Below are positions 21,153 to 30,067 of a stretch of 64,000 bases of DNA, piece by piece (positions within the stretch are counted from its first letter, which is position 1; every line of letters starts with the position of its first letter). The position numbers were made by a program, and so were the translations under genes. The stretch is taken from positions 44,986 through 108,985 of the forward strand of contig JAVKPL010005456.1 in assembly GCA_032173675.1 (NCBI GenBank), read 5' to 3'. Origin of the DNA: Gastrolobium villosum. Taxonomy: Eukaryota; Streptophyta; Magnoliopsida; Fabales; Fabaceae. The notes below the pieces were generated by a model. It was not told the DNA's origin and made no database searches. It saw nothing but the letters and a program-made list of their open reading frames with translations.

Positions 21153-23104
21153 AACTTCTAGATTTGAAAACGGGCTATTTCAGTTTGAGACAAATTATAG
21201 CTGCTACCAATAACTTTGACCCAGCAAACAAGATAGGTGAAGGACGCTTTGGGCCAGTATACAAGGTAACTTCGATTAGTATAAAGTTTTGAAACATTGG
21301 GGGAAATCATTTGACCATAATACTTTTGTATATGAAAACATGATAATGAATTTATTGCCTATTCACAGGGTGTACTGCCAGATGGTGTTGTGATTGCTGT
21401 CAAGCAACTCTCCTCCAAATCAAAGCAAGGGAACCGTGAATTTGTTAATGAAATAGGCATGATATATGCTTTGCAGCATCCAAATCTTGTGAAGCTTTAT
21501 GGTTGTTGCGTTGAAGGAAACCAGTTGTTGCTAATATATGAATACATGGAGAACAACAGTCTTGCTCGTGCACTTTTTGGTAAATGCCTCTTGAACAACT
21601 TGTGGTTGTGTATGTATGTTCTCTACTAAGTTAAGCTCTAACTGAAAAACTCATCTCGTATAGGTAAACAAGATCAAAGAATGCACTTGAACTGGCCTAC
21701 AAGAATGAATATATGTGTAGGGATAGCTAAGGGATTAGCTTATCTTCATGGAGAATCAAGGTTGAAAATAGTACATAGAGATATTAAGGCAACCAATGTC
21801 TTGCTTGATAAGCATCTGAATGCCAAGATCTCTGACTTTGGTTTAGCCAAGCTTGATGAAGAAGAGAATACACATATCAGCACTCGAATAGCTGGGACAT
21901 TGTAAGTATTATGCCACAAAATTTTAAGTTTGAATCTTAGACTTTATTCATATTTTAGTTGGCTTGTACTGTTATCCACAATTTGTCTATTGCTTGCTGT
22001 TATCGTCATTTAAATAATCCTATAATTACGTATGTTTCATTTTGTTTTGTGAAATCACTTACACAAGGGTACTAAATGTTTTCTTCTCAGTGGTTACATG
22101 GCTCCTGAGTATGCTATGCGGGGTTGCTTGACTGACAAAGCAGATGTCTATAGCTTTGGGGTTGTAGCTTTAGAGATTGCTAGTGGAAAAAGCAACACAA
22201 GTTACAGGCCAAGGGAGGAGTCTGTTTATCTTCTGGATTGGGTAAGTTACACTGGTGTGGCTTTTTCATTTTGTGGCAATGCATAATACCCAAATTACCC
22301 CGTTATCCTCACAAATTTATTGAGTTCAATATCTTCAAAAATCAAAATACTTTTGCCATGTATACCCAATTCTTTATCTCATTTATCTCAATAATAATAA
22401 AGCATTTTCCAAATCATACGAGAATTATTAAATAAAAGGAGCAGGGTAAAATTGATTGAAATGTCACATTCAAATTCAGGAAATAGTCTATTTGCAAATA
22501 TGCAAGGGTAAGATTGCGTATAAGAATTCCTCTCACTCTTATCCTCACGAGTTGGGGTTTCATGGGTAGTGATCTTTAAATAAAAAGAGACATTACTCTA
22601 CTTCTCTTATCTTTTTCTATGCTTTCCCCTCTTGTTTCTTGATATAGCTATGGTTTGGTTGAATTTCTAATACTATATTTTGAATGCAAATTGAAGGCTT
22701 ATGTTCTCCAAGAGCAAGGAAATTTTTTGGAATTGGTGGATCCAAGTCTTGATTCAGGCTATCCCCCAGAAGAGGTCATGAGAATGCTGAAGTTGGCACT
22801 CTTGTGCACTAGTCAATCTCCCCCTCTTAGACCACCCATGTCATCTGTGGTGAGCATGCTTGAAGGAAGAACTCCAATTCAAGCACCAATGATAAGACGC
22901 AATGTCACTACTCAAGACGCAATTGTTGAAGATAGTACACAAGACACAATTGTTGAAGAGAGTACACAAGATCCAAGCTTTGAAGCCTTTGAGATATCAC
23001 AAGACGTTTCTTCTGTATACAGACAAGATAGCATAGAGCAGAGTAGATATTATTCTTCATCCGATCATCTTCTTGGAGGTTCGAATGAGACGTGTAATTT
23101 GTAA
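21153..23104 (+). pseudogene. Protein kinase exons of the receptor kinase
   Basis: Five exons encode a complete Ser/Thr kinase. Visible motifs are the glycine loop GEGRFGPVYK, catalytic Lys in VIAVKQL, HRDIKATN (RD-type), DFGLAKL, the APE motif in YMAPEYAMRG and DVYSFGVVALEI. The tail after the kinase is acidic, with two near-repeats of DAIVEDSTQ/DTIVEESTQ, and ends at TAA 23102-23104. All catalytic residues are present, so this part looks functional even though exon 2 is broken. The last acceptor (attgaag at 22696) has a poor pyrimidine tract. Confidence 0.88.
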
Positions 23105-23850
23105 TTTAGGGAGGTGAACTCAAGTTAACTTCAAATCCTTTTGCTAAGGATATTAACAGTAACAATTCAACGTAACAGTATACGTATAGAGATATGGAGT
23201 GTGGAAGTCAAGCATTAGGTTTCAATATGTATGGAAGATTTTGCATAGCTATGTATTGAGGTTTAAAGGCATTTTATGTATTAATCTTACAATGATGGTA
23301 TTGAATTTCAGTTTTAAAAGCTTTCTTAGGCATTAAATGATATCCATGGTGATGGCAAGGCTACATCAAAATAACAATATAAACTAGACCTAATAAAACA
23401 CCCTAAAATGCAGGTCGTTTTACATCGGGGAATTTTGATTTAACTTGAGCAGAAGAAAGATAGGTGCAATACACAACTCATTCTCCCCTTTCATGTCTAA
23501 AATTGCTAGAGAAGTTGAACTTAAGTTCTCTTACAAAGGGAAGATCCTTCTTTGAACATGAATACTGATGCTAATATAAGGAAAAATAACAATTAGCACT
23601 ACTCTCCACAACTCAATTTGAATCCCACTTCATAAATTAAGCTTGCAAAATAATTGAAAGCTCAAGTACAAATGATTTGAGCCAAGCCATAGAAATTGAC
23701 AAGCTAATATAGTACCAAGACAAGATCTTCTATTCACATAAAGCTCTTTTTCTTGTTTTCTTTTTCCAGCAAGTATGTGTCAAGGAACCAAACCTATGTA
23801 CATTTCCCATTCAAAATATAGAACAAATGGTGCCAAACACTTGAAAGCTA
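23105..23850. other. Receptor-kinase 3' flank, no gene seen
   Basis: AT-rich DNA after the receptor-kinase stop, presumably 3' UTR and spacer. Weak AATAAA-like signals are common here and none stands out. Confidence 0.4.
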
Positions 23851-23976
23851 TCAAAACTCAATGCCGCTATTTATCTGAATGGAGAAGGAAGGGCGCCCAA
23901 CATTGGAGAGGGGGTCATCAACTCTGAGATCAAGACCCGAGATCCCAACGTTTCCATTCCACTTTGATCTGCCAAT
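23851..23976 (-). CDS. Orphan last exon of an unidentified minus-strand gene
   Basis: On the minus strand a good acceptor (a pyrimidine-rich run ending tgtatgtttag) precedes 41 open codons ending in TGA. The exon starts IGRSKWNGNVGISGL and ends RPSFSIQINSGIEF. It reads like a structured protein terminus, with alternating hydrophobic residues and a final Phe as seen in beta-barrel outer-envelope proteins. The family was not recognised. No matching upstream exon was found to the right on the same strand, where transposons begin. It may be a relic or the end of a gene split by insertions. Confidence 0.35.
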   Translation of the reverse strand: MGRSKWNGNVGISGLDLRVDDPLSNVGRPSFSIQINSGIEF

Positions 23977-24597
23977 CTAAACATACAAGATAAAAAATGT
24001 GAGAATTAGATTATCTGCATAAGCACTCTTCTTTCACTATGATCATTGTAAATGACTGGTGCTAATAAAAGTTTATAATGGTAATGAAACATGAAATTAT
24101 TAATACTGATAAATATTCCTATGACACATATTCTGAGACTCCCACTGGGAATAAAACATGAAATAATGGTAATAAAAGTTTAACGAAAACAAGTTTTGAA
24201 AAAAATAATTATAATGAAAAATTCTTTTTTTTTTAAGTTGTTATATATTTTTCTTGAATTGTGTATTTTTTTTAAATGAATAGTTATAAAAATAGAGAGA
24301 AATATTTTTCTTGAAAGATGTACTTTTAAATAATTCTTAAGTTAAATTTTTTATATAATTATCAAATAATGTTTAGTTTTTTTTTTTTATTATAATTTTA
24401 GTTTACAATTAGATTTTAGATTAAGAAAGAGATGATACAAACAAATTCGGTGGCAAGGGTAAGAATTGAAAAACCGTTGACCGATTCTTCACAAAGGAAA
24501 GCCGCGTGCTTAGTTATGACTCTTTCCATATGGAGACCATGAAAAGTGATTGATGATGTCTGAACACAAAAAAAAAATAAAGTAACTACATTAAGTG

Positions 24598-24884
24598 TGT
24601 TGAGATATATAAAACCATTAATGTAGCCTCACCCGACAGCTTAAGCTTTTGGGTTGAATTGGTTCGTTACATGGTATCAGAGCCTCATGTCCCGGGTTCG
24701 ATCCTCGCTGCCCCCACTTTCTTTCAAGTGGAATTTCTTTGTTCGCACAGGTAGGTGGGCCTGTGCATTGTCCACCCTTCAAGCCCAGTAGGCTCTCGTG
24801 TGAGGGGGCGTGTTGAGATATATAAAACCATTAATGTAGCCTCACCCGACAGCTTAAGCTTTTGGGTTGAATTGGTTCGTTACA
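24598..24884 (+). mobile_element. TRIM element 1 (miniature LTR retrotransposon)
   Basis: A 287-bp element with two identical 74-bp terminal repeats (24598-24671 and 24811-24884), TGTTGAGATATATAAAACC...GTTACA. The repeats enclose an iMet primer site TGGTATCAGAGCC (24672-24684) and a polypurine tract GTGAGGGGGCG just before the second repeat. Target duplication AAGTG lies at 24593-24597 and 24885-24889. The paralogous copy at about 27810 has the uninterrupted site, which confirms the ends. It has no coding capacity and must be mobilised by other elements. Confidence 0.93.
24695..24705 (+). other. T-arm-complementary box in TRIM 1
   Basis: GGTTCGATCCT, 10 nt after the primer site, resembles the complement of the T-arm of initiator tRNA-Met with one base missing. 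It is conserved in TRIM 2. It also resembles a tRNA B box. Function is inferred. Confidence 0.4.
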
Positions 24885-24978
24885 AAGTGATTGATGTTGT
24901 TTCTTATGTTTTTCTGCGCTTTCAGCACTCTCCACTTGTACTAAAATCTTCATGCCACAGCTATTTCATTCCGAGGAG

Positions 24979-25149
24979 GGATATTCTCACTATCAAAATT
25001 TTCCAGTACCAACTTATTACCTATCTAATCACCATTAGATTAACATTTTCTCTCTCTTCAAAAACTTTTTAACATTCTCTCTCTTTGATCCAATGGTAAT
25101 GTGATGGGTAGTAAGTTAGTAGTAAGATTTTTTGGTAGTTAGAATATCA
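24979..25149. mobile_element. Fold-back MITE family M1, copy 1
   Basis: About 170 bp with inverted ends (GATATTCTCACTATCAAAA... and ...GTAGTTAGAATATC). It shares the inner text CATCACATTACCATTGGATC, or its complement, with copies at 52325-52496 and 63627-63801. Non-coding. Confidence 0.7.
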
Positions 25150-25346
25150 TAACTCTTTCATTCCTGCATACAATAGCATATAAAAGTTAACCAATAATCT
25201 TGGGGAATGCATGGAAATAGTAATGATAACATATTCTTAATTACATGATTTTTACTGGCAGAAATTGAACTGGTTGGTGAATTCAGAATGAACCTAGCCC
25301 ACTAGCACAAGTTAGTACTATATATAATCTTCTGTGTTTTAAAAAG

Positions 25347-25910
25347 GGAAAACTTGAAAAACCTCCTACAAATTTTCTCAAAATCACTTAACTTCCTCCC
25401 CTAAATTTTTAATCATTTATCCCCCTGCTTAAAATCTTTTTATGACTTACCCCCTAAATTGATTTTCCATCCAAAATTTTGTTAACAAGAGTTAAATTTT
25501 GTAAAAGATATCAAAATCACCCTTAATAGAAAAAAGAAAAACATAATTTCCTCACAAATGCAGTTTTAGACAAACTCACTATATTAATGTAAATCAATGA
25601 TTGAATCCTCCACCTACTCTCAACGACACAGAAAACAACGAAATAGCACATTCGGCATGTTTGCTTGGTAATGTCATATGATTAGGAGAAAAACAAGGCA
25701 TATATGAAGCACAGAACGTAAAGTTTTTTAATTGATGTGCAAGCAAAATAAAATGCGGCTCTAAATAAATTTATAAAGTCAGATTTGTTGATCGTATAAT
25801 AGGGGGTAAATGATAAAGAAATTTTAAGTAGGGAGTAAATGATTAAAAATTTATGGGAGGAGATTAAGTGATTTTAAGGAAATTTGTAGAGGGAATTTTG
25901 AAATTTTTCC
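25347..25910. mobile_element. Mutator-type MITE with about 115-bp terminal inverted repeats
   Basis: The ends GGAAAACTTGAAAAACC... and ...GGAATTTTGAAATTTTTCC are imperfect inverted repeats extending about 115 bp inwards. They include the CCTCCCCTAAATTTTTAATC motif and its complement. Flanks TTTTAAAAA/G on both sides fit a 9-10 bp target duplication, as for Mutator-like elements. No transposase ORF. Confidence 0.75.
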
Positions 25911-25989
25911 TTTTAAAAAATGTTATTATTTATATCAAGCATGTGCTGTGCTAACTCTAAAACCTAAAGTGAGGTGAAAAAGTTTTAGG

Positions 25990-26485
25990 GGGCATTTGGT
26001 AGAAGAGAAAAAAAAATTATTAGGTAAATACAATTAATGGGGAAATCGGAAAAAAGTAAGTTTGATAGTAAAATTGAAAATAAGTTGTTTGGTAAGATAA
26101 AATATTACTGAAAAAATTGATTAAAGTTTTCTAAGTCTATGTTTGATTGAAGGTAAAATATTAATGGGAAAATGGGTTAAAATTACAAAAATAAACAATC
26201 TCTGCATAAGAAAGAGATAGAGAGAACATACTAGGGTCAATTTTGTCATCATTTCAACATTTTTTTTTCTTTCCCCAATAAAGTTCAAAATACCACCTCT
26301 CATTTGGGTTCAAAATATCACCTCTCATTTGGGTTTTTGGAATACTATTTTTCATGAAATTTACAAACAAATCAAGATATTCTGACAATGGATTTTCCTA
26401 ATTAATTTTTTTGAAGTGTTGTACCGGCCAAATTGAAATATCAATAGAAGTTGCCTAGGTATCTATTATAACACCACCTACCAAA
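25990..26485. mobile_element. Possible hAT-like MITE
   Basis: Left end GGCATTTGGTAG and right end CTACCAAACATTGGC are roughly inverted. The body is AT-rich and non-coding. The target duplication was not resolved, so the limits are approximate. Confidence 0.3.
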
Positions 26486-27300
26486 CATTGGCGCAACGCT
26501 GAAGGCTTCTCCATGTAGGAACTGAAAAGTATCAGAGAGTAATTAATATATAGGAATAGGAAGACATATAGATGGAGTAGTAGGGTAACGTCAAAAAGAA
26601 GAGTAGTTTTGTCACTTAACTCATTGGGAGCTTTATTGCAGACATAGCTATGCACCAATTTATGAATTGAATTACATTAAAAGAATTATATTTTTTTAAA
26701 ATTGATTTATGAATTGAATATTATATTGGAATCAGCTCAAAAAGTTAAATATTTTTTTGAAACCAAATCAATTCGCTTTACCGGTTTAGTTCGGGTTAAA
26801 AATCTAAATTGAATTGAATCATACTCATCACATGTAGTATAAAAAAGTTAAATGAATCAAACAATACCGAAAATCAAATCCAACCATGCTATATTTTTTT
26901 CGAAATAATTTAAGAACCGAACATTCTTTTAATAGATTTAAGAATAAAAAAATGCATAAATCCTCTCTATCCCTACAAATTTAAGTTTTTTTTTTTAATA
27001 ATTTTTGGAAAAAGTGTTTGTCATTTGTGTATTTTAAGTGAAATTATTGTATTTTTATTATTTTTTACTTTCTTTCTCATTTACGGTATTCTCATTTTCT
27101 TTCTCCTCTTCGTTTTATAGTGGAGAGAGGATACAAAAATACTAAATATTCATCATTTTGACTTATCATTTGAATTTTAGTAAATTTTGACTGAATTATG
27201 TAAAAGAAAAAAGGTTGTGTAGTATTACTCTTTTTAAAATTGAATTGATTTTTTTTTTTTTGTCTAGAGTACTTAAATGCAAAAACTAAAATGACAAGGG

Positions 27301-27305
<5 letters not shown>

Positions 27306-27333
<28 letters not shown>
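27306..27333. repeat. (TA)n microsatellite
   Basis: About 14 TA units in AT-rich spacer. Confidence 0.9.
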
Positions 27334-27337
<4 letters not shown>

Positions 27338-27407
27338 TTTTTTTATCTCTCTTCTTGCTATAATCAAATCTATATAGTACGTTCCTTTTTTTTAATTAGA
27401 AACTAAG

Positions 27408-27862
27408 TTAACGTAAACAAGTTTTGAAAAAAAAAATTATAATGAAATTTTTTTTTTTTAAGTTGTTATATATTTTTCTTGAATTGTGTATTTTTTTTAA
27501 ATAAAGAGTTATAAAATAGAGAGAAATATTTTTCTTGAAAGATGTACTTTTAAATAATTCTTAAGTTAAATTTTTTATATAATTATCAAATAATGTTTAG
27601 TTTTTTTTTTTATAATTTTAGTTTACAATTAGCTTTTAGATTAAGAAAAAGATGATACAAACAAACTCGATGGCAAGGGTAAGAATTGAAGAACCGTTGG
27701 CCAATTCTTCATAAAGGAAAGCCGCGTGCTTAGTTATGACTCTTTCCATATGGAGACCATGAAGAGTGATTGATGATGTCTGAACACAAAAACAAATAAA
27801 GTAACTACATTAAGTGATTGATGTTGTTTCTTGTGTTTTGCTGCGCTTTCAACACTTTCCAC
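27408..27862. repeat. Segmental duplicate B (empty TRIM site)
   Basis: Matches 24184-24938 without the TRIM. The site reads cattaagtgattgatgttg, i.e. a single AAGTG. No gene. Confidence 0.85.
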
Positions 27863-29131
27863 TCTACACAAAAACAAATTTCAGAACTCTGTCAGTTTAT
27901 TTTCCATGAAAAATTGAAAATAATTAGAAAAAATGTAATAAGATAAGCATTTATTTAGTTGGTAATTTATGTTTATTGTACCGGTCTCTTTTAATTATGC
28001 ATAGATAATGAAAGAGTCAAAATTTAACTGTTGAACAATGATATAAAAAAAATTAAACATTAATAATAATAATATGGGTTTAACAGTTTCTCCAGACACG
28101 AAAAATAACTTATCTCCTATGACCCAAAAACGATATCGTTGTGAGATGAAGAGAAATGTATTTTTGTCATTCTAATTTATTACCGAGTTATATTTCTCTT
28201 TATTATTATAATAAAGGATGTCACTTTACCCGATGGGTATAACTCAGTATTGAGTATAGCAGAGAGAGAATTTGAATTCGATTCCTACCAAGTATATATG
28301 TGGAGAGGGACGAGGAGATTTAAATGTAATTAAACCCGACTCAGAATTAATCTCATAATCAACTGCCAGTTCAAAGAGTTGAAGTTGATACTCAACTCAA
28401 AAAGCTAATTAAGGTCGTTATACCAAAAAAAAAACAGACCGACAACTGAAATTCAAAAGATTAATGAAATTGGAAATTAGTAGAAATTCCTATAGGGCCA
28501 CTACTCTGATGCACTGATCTCTTAGCCCATTAAAATTGATAATCCAGAATATGTATGGGCTTCTTCTTGGCCTTCTTGGGCCCAAATCTCCTGCCTGTTC
28601 GGCTGGGCACTGCTTCTATAACTGGGCTTGCCTTATTGGGTGGAACATAGCATGTTTGTGCACCACCAAACCAACCGCCTGATATTATATTAAAAAAAAA
28701 AAAATGTTATCAAATGAAAAGAATAAAAAAAGAATGCAATATGAAATGAATAAAATTGACTAGGGTTGACTCAAGTAGCAAATATGAATCCGAGAACGAA
28801 CAAACAGCGAAATCTTACGTGATAAACTGTTGGGGGCTATTTGACCTCTTTGAAGTTTTTAATAGGTTAATTTTCATGATTGGATCAATAAAATTTTATT
28901 TTCCAATATGAAACTTATTTAAAAAAAATTTAAAAATAAAATAAAAAGTGTTCCGCGTAAGCTGGGGCATGGAACTCAAATCCCCCACTGAAAAATAAGT
29001 CTTCACCGATACCAATTATGAAAATTGACCCATTAAAAATTCCAAAAAGAGGTAAAACAGCCTAGACAATTCAAGTATGAAGAAATCATAATTTGAAATT
29101 TTTAAGACACCCAAGGGAAAGAGAGACATAC
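27863..29131. other. Intergenic, no gene seen
   Basis: AT-rich spacer. Around 28098-28130 there is half of a fold-back end (ATAACTTATCTCCTATGACC) related to the MITE at 48751. 28540-28680 is GC-richer but has no convincing ORF. Confidence 0.4.
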
Positions 29132-29488
29132 ATTTTAACAACATGGCAGAAGTTGTCATTGAGCATAGAGCAATTGCAAGAGACCTTTTTTTCTTCCCCA
29201 TATATCATGGTCTCTGTCATGCTCCAGCTGCACGGATCTATGTTGAAGTCCCAATCCTTCTTACCAAGTGTTTTACCTATATCTTTCAGCGCTTGCACTA
29301 AAATATACACAAAATAAACAGCTATAAGAAATGTGATCACTTATGCAACATTTTTATTCATGTATGAGATATATGTATCTTATCATACCTTCATCCTGTG
29401 GCAAATTGGTGGCTCCAAAAGCAAGCAATGTGAAGCAAATGGAAAGAAGTGAAAGGAGGAAAAACTGAGAGGAAATGATAATGTTCAT
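29132..29488 (-). pseudogene. Orphan N-terminus (exons 1-2) of an LRR-VIII-type receptor kinase
   Basis: Exon 1 (29389-29488) starts at ATG 29486-29488 and encodes a signal peptide (MNIIISSQFFLLSLLSICFT, cleavage likely near AFG-ATN). Exon 2 (29132-29297) encodes ALKDIGKTLGKKDWDFNIDP and a Cys-rich part (VSCNCSML...FCHVVKM). The GT-AG junction keeps phase (G|TG). The exon-2 donor splits the codon as AT|GT, exactly as in the plus-strand paralogs. The downstream LRR, malectin and kinase exons expected at lower coordinates are absent. It is therefore a fragment, although its own frame is intact. Confidence 0.75.
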
Positions 29489-29668
29489 GGTGATTGACAT
29501 TGGAATGGAGAAGAGTGAAGAACAAGGTAATTTAGAGAGACATTAAAGGAGGAAATAGGAGTAAAGAAGGGTTAAGGGAAGACTTCAAAGTCTTGAGCAG
29601 GACAAGAATAAGAGACTAATTGAGCCACCCTTTACCTGTAAAGTCGTTTTTTTTTTTTTGTTGAATCC

Positions 29669-29998
29669 TAAACGAAGCTTAGGAACAAAGAAGAGAAAGG
29701 AGAAAGCTTGCAGACGAAGAAGAAAGAGATGCAGTATTTGTTATTAGTCAACAGAAATAGATCACACAAGATCTATATAGTACAACTTAGAGCAGAGAGC
29801 CCATCAAGCTTGCATCGAGCCAAGCGAACTGATTACAACAGAAATAATAAAATAGTTACAACAGAAAGTGGCGGTTACAAAGAGAGGGAAAGTTACATCA
29901 CAAAGGAAAGCTGTTATAACAGCAGTAACAAATCCCATCCGATCAGGAAAGTGGTTGAACCACTTTCAACAGGCTATAGTTACTGTTTTACTCTAATA
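29669..29998 (-). repeat. 3' LTR of the copia element (U3-R-U5)
   Basis: It begins TATTAGAGTAAAAC after the polypurine tract and ends GCTTCGTTTA. A TATA box (CTATATAG, 29773-29780) lies about 26 nt before TGTTGAC at 29753. That places the probable transcription start, and so the start of R, at or very near 29753. Confidence 0.75.
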
Positions 29999-30008
29999 CT
30001 CGCCCCTT
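29999..30008 (-). other. Polypurine tract of the copia element
   Basis: AAGGGGCGAG on the minus strand, just after the CTTGAGCTT motif commonly seen at the 3' end of plant copia elements. It marks the start of U3. Confidence 0.75.
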
Positions 30009-30067
30009 AAGCTCAAGGGGGAAAGATCAAAGATTCAGACTTGATATCTGGCAGTTGCTCGACAAGC

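Larger units (their letters stand above)
10099..23104 (+). pseudogene. LRR-malectin receptor-like kinase (LRR-VIII/RFK1-like), broken in exon 2
   Basis: Membrane receptor kinase: extracellular LRRs and malectin domain, one transmembrane helix, cytoplasmic Ser/Thr kinase. Predicted exons: 10099-10243, 10504-10575, 11046-11114, 11316-11387, 11693-11785, 11946-12017, 12107-12178, 12296-12367, 12477-12548, 12632-12703, 13389-13463, 13606-13671, 13841-13900, 13976-14014, 14096-14142, 19905-20275, 20409-20604, 20693-20830, 21153-21265, 21369-21579, 21664-21901, 22091-22241, 22697-23104. All junctions are GT-AG and keep frame, giving about 925 open codons from 10504. Exon 2 has an in-frame TGA at 10179-10181 and lacks 33 nt that intact copies at 41861, 43728 and 45557 keep. 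Exon 1 is not seen. A Tat-like element sits in the intron 14143-19904. The gene is probably a recent pseudogene, unless translation starts downstream or another first exon is used. Confidence 0.85.
24184..24938. repeat. Segmental duplicate A (with TRIM insertion)
   Basis: About 470 bp of AT-rich sequence, excluding the TRIM, matches 27408-27862. The shared run goes from aacaagttttgaaaa to ttgctgcgctttc. It includes the distinctive GAAAGCCGCGTGCTTAG and CTCTTTCCATATGGAGAC. No ORF is supported. Confidence 0.85.

Noticed and set aside
24672..24710. tRNA gene suggested by GGTTCGATCC and a primer-like sequence
   Set aside because: No D-arm, anticodon arm or acceptor stem can be drawn; the context is a TRIM primer site. 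Same for 38447-38480.
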